Below, in pieces: positions 1-6,083 of a stretch of DNA of 6,983 nucleotides; the stretch's first letter is position 1; every line of letters starts with the position of its first letter. The notes under the pieces are model-generated. The model searched no databases. It saw nothing but the letters and a program-made list of their open reading frames with translations, and was not told the origin of the DNA. The position numbers were made by a program, and so were the translations under genes. Where the stretch lies: assembly GCA_002418685.1 (NCBI GenBank), contig DIEP01000151.1:17761-24743 (forward strand). The letters are read 5' to 3'. The DNA is from Ignavibacteria bacterium UBA5771. Lineage in GTDB: Bacteria > Bacteroidota > Ignavibacteria > Kapaibacteriales > UBA2268.

Positions 1-241
1 CACAACAATATCAATGGAATATCCCGAACCATTTGAAATTGGAAAAAATGAGAGATACTATCCAATACCGAGAGAGGACAATAATAAAATTTATGAGAAA
101 TATACACATAAAGCAAAAACATTGCAAAAAAATGTCCGCTTTATCGGAAGATTAGCAGAGTATAAGTACTATAACATGGACCAAGTTATTGGCGTTGCCC
201 TTCTCGAATTTGAAAAAATTAAAAGAGAAATTAAAATTTAA
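1..241 (+). CDS. glf: UDP-galactopyranose mutase, C-terminal fragment (5' end outside window)
   Basis: Glf is a cytoplasmic flavoenzyme that interconverts UDP-galactopyranose and UDP-galactofuranose, the donor for galactofuranose in surface glycans. The reading frame is open to the left edge (first full codon at base 2), so the ATG at 14 is an internal Met and not a start. About 79 residues are visible, roughly the last fifth of a protein usually about 370 residues long. Family signatures are an EYP segment right after the edge, an RYYPIP segment (the family's YYPI), and GRLAEYKYYNMDQV at bases 146-187, the conserved C-terminal FAD/substrate-binding stretch with its tyrosines and the M-D pair. 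A short helix and TAA follow. The last 11 bases overlap the 3' end of the convergent membrane-protein gene. The family call is firm; catalytic residues further upstream cannot be checked. Confidence 0.9.
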   Translation, partial: TTISMEYPEPFEIGKNERYYPIPREDNNKIYEKYTHKAKTLQKNVRFIGRLAEYKYYNMDQVIGVALLEFEKIKREIKI

Positions 242-1481
242 TATTTGCTCCAATAATAGCACCAACTTTCTTTGAAGAGAGCCATTTCCCTTGATTAGAG
301 TAGAGCAAAAATCCACTTTCTACTCCGCCATAAATCCCGAAATATTTGCTAATTCCCGTGTATTCCATTGATACACTCAATCGAGTTAATGGACCAAGTG
401 ATGAGCCACCCACAAATATTTGTGCAACAGGATGAATATTTAGAAAACTCAATTGATTTGCATCATATTTTCCCGCAATACCAAGATAAAATACATCGGG
501 CGCTTGTTGATATTCTGCGGATGCCGAGCTGTTCAAAAATATTTGCGAAAATGGTTCGCTACCAAATTCAGCACCAAAACTAATATTTGGGAATGTTTCA
601 AAAAAAACTGAAACCCCATAATTGCTGAAAATAGAACTTGATTTTTGCATTGAACGAACGGGATTTGTAATTGCAGAATTCACGTGATATTGAATCATTA
701 TCGGAGGAAATTCACGCTTTGAAATTTTGAAGTTTTGCAAATTCATTCCTTGATTTTCAATCTGACTGAATTCAGTTTTATTAAGTATTGAAAATTCAAC
801 TTTTTGCGAATGATTAATAGCCGCTAATGCGATAATTGCAGATTTGTCGTTCGTGCTTTCTATGTCAGGCTGTCTGCTTTGAACAAATGCCTCGTTTTGA
901 TTCATAGTTTTGAGAATTGAGACTTGATCATTTCTGCTGATTTCTTTTATAAGATGAATATCATTGGATTTTTTGTCTTCAGGAATTATGTTCTTACTAT
1001 TATTTTGATTTTTTAATTTATTATCTTGATTGCTAATCTGAACATTCTTGTTATTAACAATATTTTGATTATTTCCCAGTGATCTATTTAGTGGTTGTTG
1101 TTGATTAACTTGCGAGATATTCTCATTTGTTTGATTGCTTTGCGTGTTGCTATTCATAACAAAAAATAATGGTAATAGCATAAGCATAGCAAAAATGCCT
1201 ATTGTTAATCCACGTTTAATCTTAGCAAAATATCCATTTGCTAATGGCTGCATATAGCTGATTTTTGCAAAAATATCGTTAGTAAATTGGATGGGAACGG
1301 AGATTTTGCTCGCATCTTGTTCTGCCAATTTATCAATGCTAATATAATCAAGGAAGTCGTCTTGCAAAGCGGGATTATATGCCAGCTTTTGGAATGCAAG
1401 TTGCTGGGCTTCCTCGTCAAGATTACCATCCAACAATTCCATTATTAGTCTTTCATCATCATTCAATTCATATTTATCCAT
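231..1481 (-). CDS. Putative dual-membrane-spanning anti-sigma factor (N-terminal anti-sigma domain, TM helix, N/Q-rich linker, C-terminal beta-barrel-like domain)
   Basis: Likely binds and silences the ECF sigma factor encoded just upstream. Layout of the 416 residues: residues 1-88 are soluble and acidic, with an anti-sigma-like LLDGNLDEEAQQ...LAYNPALQDDF stretch (17-43) that fits the helical anti-sigma fold but has no His or Cys, so it is not a zinc-binding ZAS domain. Residues 91-109 form one transmembrane helix preceded by a basic KIKR, which predicts the N-terminus in the cytoplasm. Residues 110-165 are extremely polar (29 of 56 are Asn or Gln), and the low-order linker continues to about 255. 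Residues 258-416 show alternating amphipathic, Gly- and aromatic-rich strands with a terminal Lys-Phe, as in outer-membrane beta-barrels. No cysteine was seen. The start lies 2 bases after the sigma stop, implying translational coupling. Alternatively the C-terminal region is a periplasmic beta domain. The anti-sigma role is inferred from domain layout and position. Confidence 0.72.
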   Translation of the reverse strand: MDKYELNDDERLIMELLDGNLDEEAQQLAFQKLAYNPALQDDFLDYISIDKLAEQDASKISVPIQFTNDIFAKISYMQPLANGYFAKIKRGLTIGIFAMLMLLPLFFVMNSNTQSNQTNENISQVNQQQPLNRSLGNNQNIVNNKNVQISNQDNKLKNQNNSKNIIPEDKKSNDIHLIKEISRNDQVSILKTMNQNEAFVQSRQPDIESTNDKSAIIALAAINHSQKVEFSILNKTEFSQIENQGMNLQNFKISKREFPPIMIQYHVNSAITNPVRSMQKSSSIFSNYGVSVFFETFPNISFGAEFGSEPFSQIFLNSSASAEYQQAPDVFYLGIAGKYDANQLSFLNIHPVAQIFVGGSSLGPLTRLSVSMEYTGISKYFGIYGGVESGFLLYSNQGKWLSSKKVGAIIGANIKF

Positions 1482-1483
1482 AT

Positions 1484-2071
1484 CTACACCATTTTTCTAA
1501 TTTTTTTTGACTTACCGCTCAATATTTGTTTTAATTTTTTCTTTGCTCTAAAAATTTTAATTTTCACATTTTCCATTGATTCTTCAGTGACTTGCGAAAT
1601 TTCGATATAGCTCATGTGATTATATTCTCGGAGAATTAATATTTCTTTCAAGTGAGCTGGCAATTGATCTATAGCATTCCGTAATTTCTCAATCTTCTCA
1701 TCTTGACTACCCTCTGCACCTGCATACGCTTCTTCCATAAGTTCCTTATATCCTTCAAGATAAGTTTGTTGCTTCTCGTCAGCATAAATCTTATTTAAAG
1801 CGATATTATGTGCCATACGAAAGACATACCCTCTGAAATTCTCCACATTATCGAGCTTTCCTTCGGTCCCAAGTTGATAAATTTTTATGAACAAATCTTG
1901 ATATAAATCTTTGATAAAAAAACTATTCTTCAAAAATTTATAAAAATATATATACAAAGTTTGAGAATAGCGACGATAAAGCTCCTCAAAAGCCTTAATA
2001 CTCGTATCAGTCTTATCTTTGAAGATCTGAAGGAGTTCTTGATCGCTCATATTTTCGAAATTTGTATTCAT
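1484..2071 (-). CDS. ECF (group 4) RNA polymerase sigma factor
   Basis: A two-domain sigma-70 family factor that would direct RNA polymerase to a small stress or envelope regulon. The 195 residues are normal for ECF factors. Region 2 spans about 26-95: AFEELYRRYS (region 2.1), DLYQDLFIKIYQ (55-66, region 2.2, the core-binding helix) and NFRGYVFRMAHNIALNK (78-94, regions 2.3-2.4, contacting the -10). After an acidic linker (about 100-128), region 4 spans about 129-184 with LPAHLKEILILREY and a helix-turn-helix MSYIEISQVTEESMENVKIKIFRAKKKL that reads the -35. The basic tail (KSKKIRK) is unremarkable. The stop is 2 bases before the membrane anti-sigma gene, so the two form a transcription unit. 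Start choice is open: Met1 (base 2071) gives almost no leader from the candidate ECF promoter, while Met8 (base 2050, MSDQELLQIF) gives about 24 bases and resembles typical ECF N-termini. The exact ECF subgroup is not assigned. Confidence 0.93.
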   Translation of the reverse strand: MNTNFENMSDQELLQIFKDKTDTSIKAFEELYRRYSQTLYIYFYKFLKNSFFIKDLYQDLFIKIYQLGTEGKLDNVENFRGYVFRMAHNIALNKIYADEKQQTYLEGYKELMEEAYAGAEGSQDEKIEKLRNAIDQLPAHLKEILILREYNHMSYIEISQVTEESMENVKIKIFRAKKKLKQILSGKSKKIRKMV

Positions 2072-2073
2072 AC

Positions 2074-2109
2074 TTTACTATAAGACAGTTAAAATCGAAA
2101 AAAGTTACA
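2074..2109 (-). promoter_or_regulatory. Candidate ECF-type promoter of the sigma/anti-sigma unit
   Basis: On the - strand, TGTAAC (2109-2104) is followed by 16 bases and then TGTCTTA (2087-2081). An AAC core in the -35 and a GTC core in the -10, about 16-17 bases apart, is the general ECF promoter pattern, and self-directed promoters are common in front of ECF genes. The predicted start of transcription near 2074-2076 would give a nearly leaderless message for the ATG at 2071, or a leader of about 24 bases for the ATG at 2050. The match is by eye in an AT-rich gap, so the call is moderate. Confidence 0.5.
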
Positions 2110-2128
2110 CATTTTATAAAAAAATTAT

Positions 2129-2159
2129 AAAAAAAAGTTGATTATTTTATTATTTTTTT
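2129..2159 (-). terminator. Weak A/T-only inverted repeat and U-tract at the end of glmM
   Basis: A run of 8 A (2129-2136) and a run of 7 T (2153-2159) on the + strand can pair around a 16-base loop that includes the glmM stop codon. Read on the - strand, glmM ends into a U8 tract and then a U7 tract a few bases later. A stem of A-U pairs alone is too weak for a confident intrinsic terminator, so partial read-through from glmM into the sigma gene is plausible. Confidence 0.22.
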
Positions 2160-3488
2160 AATTTTATTTATTAATTCTTGAGCCAATTCTTCATTTTTTG
2201 CTTCAGAAATCACTCGGATAATGGGTTCAGTATTGGATTTGCGTATTTGCACCCATGATTGAGAGTAAAAAATTTTTATCCCATCTTCAATATTCATCTC
2301 ATTAGTGGGAAATTCGCTCCGAATATTTTCAGATAATTGAGCAAAATCACCTTCAAATTGCATTTTCGTTTTAACGATCACATTTTTCGGTAGCATTTCT
2401 TTCAGTTCACCTAATGTTTTATTTAGCTTCCACATCAAAGCAAGAACAAGCGAAGTGCCAATCAATGAATCCCTTCCATAGTGAAGTGGAGAATAGATAA
2501 CACCACCGCTTCCTTCTCCACCTATAATTGCACCGATTTCTTGCATCTTTTTCACAACATTTATTTCTCCTACGGGCGAACGATATACTTTTGCTCCATA
2601 TTTATTAGCAATTTCATCGACGGATTGAGTGGTTGAATGATTTACAACGATAGAAACTTCTGATGGATTATCTGATAATTCCAAAACTGACCATACTGCA
2701 AGTACAATTGTGTTTTCTTCACCAATTGCATTGCCATTTTCATCAATCAAAACAAGTCTATCGGCGTCGGGATCAACTGCTAATCCAATCTGTGAATGAG
2801 ATTCGCGGACTGCAGCGCCCAAATCTGCTAAATTCTCGGGAAGTGGTTCAGGAAGATGAGGAAAATTGCCACTACCATTGCAATATAAGCGATTTACTGT
2901 GCAATCCAATCCTTCAAGCAGTGCGGGTATTGCTTTTGAACCAGCAGAATTCACTGCATCCACCGAAGCATTCAAAGGATATTTTGTGATTTTATTCCAA
3001 AATGGCAATTCAAATATTTTTTCAATATGAAATTTTATAGCGTCATTAACTTCAATCGCTTGACCCTTATTGATTGAAAGTCTTCTTGGTTGAGAATTGC
3101 TATCAAGATATTTCCAAAGGATTGAATTTTCTTTTGCATCAAAGAATATCCCACTGGAATTAATGAATTTGAGTCCATTCCAATCTGTAGGATTATGAGA
3201 TGCAGTGATAACTATTCCCCCTGCAGCATCTGTCTTTTCAGTTATTATTTGCACGGTAGGTGTTGGAACTATCCCAAGCCTTTTCACGTCCCAGCCAAGA
3301 TTTATAAGCAGTTCAATAATATCTTCTTCAATCCATTTCCCTGACGGTCTTCCATCGCGACCAATCACGATTGGACCGTTTGACAAGCAATTTGTATATG
3401 CAGAAATATAATTTTTAATTAATTCGCGAGATAAACAACCATCGCTAATAGTTGCACGTAAACCCGAAATTGAACGAATAATTGGCAT
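2142..3488 (-). CDS. glmM: Phosphoglucosamine mutase (GlmM-type alpha-D-phosphohexomutase)
   Basis: Converts glucosamine-6-phosphate to glucosamine-1-phosphate on the way to UDP-GlcNAc, which feeds peptidoglycan and lipid A in the cytoplasm. The 448 residues match the family length and all four domains are present. The phosphoserine loop is TASHNP at 95-100 with Ser97. The metal-binding loop is DPDADR at 239-244 (Asp239, Asp241, Asp243). The sugar-specificity loop is GEGSGG at 324-329. The phosphate-binding loop is RKSNTEPIIR at 416-425. The GEGSGGVIYSPLHYGRD form is typical of Bacteroidota/archaeal-type mutases annotated as GlmM. Phosphomannomutase or dual activity cannot be excluded from sequence. 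The ATG at 3488 follows an in-frame TAA a few codons upstream, which fixes the start, and no Shine-Dalgarno sequence is present. It is divergent from the GT9 gene and lies 70 bases upstream of the sigma gene on the same strand. Confidence 0.87.
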   Translation of the reverse strand: MPIIRSISGLRATISDGCLSRELIKNYISAYTNCLSNGPIVIGRDGRPSGKWIEEDIIELLINLGWDVKRLGIVPTPTVQIITEKTDAAGGIVITASHNPTDWNGLKFINSSGIFFDAKENSILWKYLDSNSQPRRLSINKGQAIEVNDAIKFHIEKIFELPFWNKITKYPLNASVDAVNSAGSKAIPALLEGLDCTVNRLYCNGSGNFPHLPEPLPENLADLGAAVRESHSQIGLAVDPDADRLVLIDENGNAIGEENTIVLAVWSVLELSDNPSEVSIVVNHSTTQSVDEIANKYGAKVYRSPVGEINVVKKMQEIGAIIGGEGSGGVIYSPLHYGRDSLIGTSLVLALMWKLNKTLGELKEMLPKNVIVKTKMQFEGDFAQLSENIRSEFPTNEMNIEDGIKIFYSQSWVQIRKSNTEPIIRVISEAKNEELAQELINKIKKIIK

Positions 3489-3506
3489 CGATTTATCATA
3501 AAATTA

Positions 3507-3537
3507 CTAATTTAACAAATTATTGAATACTGTCAAA
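3507..3537 (-). promoter_or_regulatory. Candidate housekeeping promoter of glmM
   Basis: On the - strand, TTTG (3537-3534, within TTTGACA) is followed by 19 bases and then TAAATTAG (3514-3507). This matches the Bacteroidota primary-sigma pattern TTTG-N19-21-TAnnTTTG with one mismatch. The same site reads as TTGACA-N16-TAAATT in the classical sigma-70 pattern. The predicted leader to the glmM ATG at 3488 is about 13 bases. The -33 part touches the first codon of the divergent GT9 gene, so the two genes share a very compact control region. Confidence 0.45.
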
Positions 3538-4538
3538 TGAAAAACCATAAAACATTACTCCTGAATGCTAAAAATATAGCAATCGTCAGAACCGATAGAA
3601 TTGGCGATATGATTTTAACTTTACCAATGTTCAAAGTTTTACGGCAAGTAAATCCGAATGCAAATTTATATTTAATTGCGCGGAAATATACGGAACCAAT
3701 TTTTCGAGGAATTGATGAAATTTCCGGGTATTTTTTAATTGATGATGATTCACACACAATTGACGATATTTTTAAAAATAATAAATTCGATATTGTATTT
3801 TTTCCGCATCCTGTTGCAAATGAAGTGAAATCAGCATTAAAGCATAAAATTCCATTGCGAGTGGGAAGCGGATACCGATGGTATTCTATCTTTTTAAATC
3901 ACCGGGTTTATCAACACAGGAAATATGCCGAAAAAAATGAATCGGAATTCAATCTTGATTTGATTTCGAGCATAACAGGCGATAATTATTCAGTGGAACT
4001 AATCAGCCCAAAAGTGGAAACCCAATCGCTTGATAATATTAAATCTATTTTAAAAAAATATCAAATAGAAAAATTTATAATTATTCATCCTGGAGGGGGA
4101 AAATCTGCTCCACGATGGAGTGCAGAAAATTTTGCAGAATTAGCTCAACTTATAGAAATGAATTATCATAGTAATATAGTTATTACGGGAACCGAAGAAG
4201 AGCGGCCATTATGCAGCATAGTTGAGAAAAAACTTGATCACTCACTAAATTTATGCAGTATGTTGAAACTCGAAGAAACAATTGCGCTGATTTCACAATG
4301 CGAAGCAATGATAAGCAATTCTACAGGTGTCCTTCATATTGCTGCTGCCTTTGATAAAAAAATACTTGGGTTTTATCCTAATTCATTACCAATGAGTGCA
4401 AAGCGCTGGGGTCCGATGAATTTGCAAAAGATTATACTTTCACCCCCTTACAAAAATGAAAAAAACATCGATGATATGAATTCTATAAAACCCAATGATG
4501 CTTTTATCGCATATCAAAAATTGATAGATCAATTATAA
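3537..4538 (+). CDS. Glycosyltransferase family 9 (ADP-heptose:LPS heptosyltransferase-like)
   Basis: A GT-B fold enzyme predicted to transfer heptose, or a related sugar, from a nucleotide donor onto the lipopolysaccharide core at the inner face of the cytoplasmic membrane. The 333 residues are normal for GT9. The N-terminal domain opens with a Rossmann strand and acceptor loop, IAIVRTDRIGDMILTLP (14-30). Asp24 aligns with the catalytic Asp of WaaC-type enzymes, and RxGD is the GT9 hallmark. The C-terminal donor-binding domain shows IIIHPGGGKSAPRW (181-194), VITGTEEE (215-222) and ISNSTGVLHIAAA (259-271), the equivalent of the family's D/N-TGxxHLAA loop. No signal peptide or membrane helix is seen. 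The start at 3537 gives an N-terminus one short tail ahead of the first strand, and there is no Shine-Dalgarno sequence. A weak TTGAAC-N18-TATCAT lies at 3470-3499, inside the glmM 5' end. The acceptor, and whether the sugar is really heptose, cannot be read from sequence. Confidence 0.88.
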   Translation: MKNHKTLLLNAKNIAIVRTDRIGDMILTLPMFKVLRQVNPNANLYLIARKYTEPIFRGIDEISGYFLIDDDSHTIDDIFKNNKFDIVFFPHPVANEVKSALKHKIPLRVGSGYRWYSIFLNHRVYQHRKYAEKNESEFNLDLISSITGDNYSVELISPKVETQSLDNIKSILKKYQIEKFIIIHPGGGKSAPRWSAENFAELAQLIEMNYHSNIVITGTEEERPLCSIVEKKLDHSLNLCSMLKLEETIALISQCEAMISNSTGVLHIAAAFDKKILGFYPNSLPMSAKRWGPMNLQKIILSPPYKNEKNIDDMNSIKPNDAFIAYQKLIDQL

Positions 4539-4551
4539 ATACTTAATTTTG
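4521..4551 (+). promoter_or_regulatory. Candidate housekeeping promoter of lysS
   Basis: TTG (4521-4523) is followed by 20 bases and then TAATTTTG (4544-4551), an exact match to the Bacteroidota -7 element TAnnTTTG with a -33 TTG at the expected distance. The -33 lies in the last codons of the GT9 gene. Transcription would start near 4556-4558, giving a leader of about 17 bases before the lysS ATG at 4574. This suggests lysS can be transcribed on its own as well as by read-through from the GT9 gene. AT-rich DNA raises the chance of a fortuitous match. Confidence 0.48.
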
Positions 4552-4573
4552 CAAATTTATATAAACTGAAATA

Positions 4574-6070
4574 ATGGAAAGAACAGAACAAGAATTACGT
4601 CGCCTTGAAGAACTTGATCTTCTTGAGCAAGCAGGACTTACTGCTTATCCCTACTCTTTTGAGAAAACCCACAATGCTCTCGATATTTTAAAAAATTATT
4701 CTGATGAAAACTCCGCAGAATTTTCTAATGTCTCGATTGCGGGACGTATAATGGCAATTCGGCGAATGGGAAAAGCTGCATTTTGCCATATACTTGATGC
4801 GTCAGGTAAAATTCAGATTTATATGAGAAAAGATGATATACCCGATTTTTATGATAATTTGAAATATCTTGATATTGGGGACATTATAGGCGTAAAGGGA
4901 TTTGTGTTTCGCACAAAAACAGGTGAAATTAGCGTTCACACAAAAGAAATTCAATTACTTTGCAAATCAATCACTCCACTTCCCGTTCCCAAAGAAGAAA
5001 CTGATGAACAAGGTAACAAAATAATCCACGATGCCTTTACTGATAAGGAAACTCGCTATCGTCAGCGCTATGTTGATTTGATTGTTAATTATCCAATTCG
5101 CGACGTATTTATCAAACGTTCGAAAATTATCAGCCAAATGCGGAAATATTTTGATGAAAAAGGTTGGCTTGAAGTTGAGACGCCGATTTTACAACCAATA
5201 TACGGCGGAGCATCGGCTCGTCCATTCGTCACTCATCATAATGCACTGGATATTCCATTATATCTCCGAATTGCAGATGAATTATACTTGAAAAGATTAA
5301 TTGTTGGCGGGTTTGAAGGAGTTTATGAAATATCCAAGAATTTCCGAAATGAAGGAATGGACAAAATGCACAATCCCGAATTTACTTCTATGGAAATATA
5401 TGTTGCATACAAGGATTACAACTGGATGATGGAAATGACCGAAGATGTAATTAATACAATCGCAAACGAAGTGCTTGGAACGACTGATATTAATTATGAT
5501 GGGAAAAACATTAGTTTGCAAAAACCATTCAAGCGAGAAAAAATGTTCGATTTATTTAAGAAATATATTGGAAAAGATATATTCGGCGCAAGTTTGCAAG
5601 AATTATTACAAATTGCAGAAGAGAATAAAGTGGAACTTCCCGCGAATGCACCATATTCTAAAATTATTGATGAAATATTTAGCGAACTTGTGCAGCCAAA
5701 TTTGATAAATCCAACATTTGTGATTGATTATCCAATTGAAATATCTCCACTTGCTAAAAAACATCGCAATCAAGAGGGCTTGGTGGAAAGATTTGAGCTA
5801 TTTATAAATGGATCAGAAGTTGCTAACGCATTTACTGAATTAAATGATCCGCGAGACCAGCGCAATAGATTAGAGCAACAAGCGATTGAAAGGGCAAAAG
5901 GAGATGAGGAAGCAATGGTTCTCGATGAAGATTTCCTGCATGCACTTGAAATTGGTATGCCGCCAACAGCAGGTCTTGGAATTGGCATTGACCGACTTGT
6001 AATGCTTCTAACAGGGCAAACTTCAATTCGCGATGTTCTATTCTTTCCTCAATTGAAGCCCGAAAAATAA
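4574..6070 (+). CDS. lysS: Lysyl-tRNA synthetase, class II
   Basis: Charges tRNA-Lys with lysine in an ATP-dependent reaction in the cytoplasm. The 498 residues match the bacterial class II enzyme. The N-terminal anticodon-binding OB fold covers about 54-127 (SIAGRIMAIRRMGKAAF... through VHTKEI). The linker RYRQRYVDLI (161-170) is the family hallmark. Class II motif 1 covers about 183-209 and includes WLEVETPIL. Motif 2 is FRNEGMDKMHNPEFTSME (257-274), with the ATP-contacting Arg258 and Glu260. Motif 3 is GLGIGIDRLVML (468-479), with Arg474. The LRIADELYLKRLIVGGFEGVYE stretch (231-252) has Asp where many bacteria have Pro; I recall Bacteroidota enzymes departing from Pro here too. The protein ends just after FFPQLKPE, with no C-terminal extension. 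The ATG at 4574 follows AT-rich sequence without a Shine-Dalgarno sequence. The gene is intact and its function is not in doubt. Confidence 0.98.
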   Translation: MERTEQELRRLEELDLLEQAGLTAYPYSFEKTHNALDILKNYSDENSAEFSNVSIAGRIMAIRRMGKAAFCHILDASGKIQIYMRKDDIPDFYDNLKYLDIGDIIGVKGFVFRTKTGEISVHTKEIQLLCKSITPLPVPKEETDEQGNKIIHDAFTDKETRYRQRYVDLIVNYPIRDVFIKRSKIISQMRKYFDEKGWLEVETPILQPIYGGASARPFVTHHNALDIPLYLRIADELYLKRLIVGGFEGVYEISKNFRNEGMDKMHNPEFTSMEIYVAYKDYNWMMEMTEDVINTIANEVLGTTDINYDGKNISLQKPFKREKMFDLFKKYIGKDIFGASLQELLQIAEENKVELPANAPYSKIIDEIFSELVQPNLINPTFVIDYPIEISPLAKKHRNQEGLVERFELFINGSEVANAFTELNDPRDQRNRLEQQAIERAKGDEEAMVLDEDFLHALEIGMPPTAGLGIGIDRLVMLLTGQTSIRDVLFFPQLKPEK

Positions 6071-6083
6071 AGAATTTGCGATT

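Noticed and set aside
14..241. A complete 75-residue small protein starting at the ATG at 14
   Set aside because: The frame is open upstream to the edge and the sequence is the conserved C-terminus of UDP-galactopyranose mutase, so this is a fragment of a longer gene.
1000..1155. Recurrent TTGATT-like words suggesting a DNA repeat array or CRISPR
   Set aside because: Spacing and sequence are irregular with no constant repeat unit. The pattern follows from Asn/Gln codons in an intact reading frame.
2663..2989. 108-residue open frame on the + strand inside glmM
   Set aside because: It lies antisense to the conserved metal-binding domain of glmM and has no recognisable motif. The other open frames opposite or inside the real genes (368-583, 3205-3411, 3533-3757, 5082-5291, 5297-5521, 5475-5705, 5770-5988, 5832-6026, 6378-6647, 1241-1429) are dismissed on the same grounds.
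3470..3499. TTGAAC-N18-TATCAT as a promoter for the GT9 gene
   Set aside because: The spacing is suboptimal, it does not fit the Bacteroidota pattern seen before glmM and lysS, and it lies across the glmM start. It is kept only as a remark in the gene entry.
6071..6083. Possible bidirectional terminator between lysS and the secreted protein gene
   Set aside because: The 13-base gap and its flanks show no inverted repeat with a useful stem and no clear U-tract.
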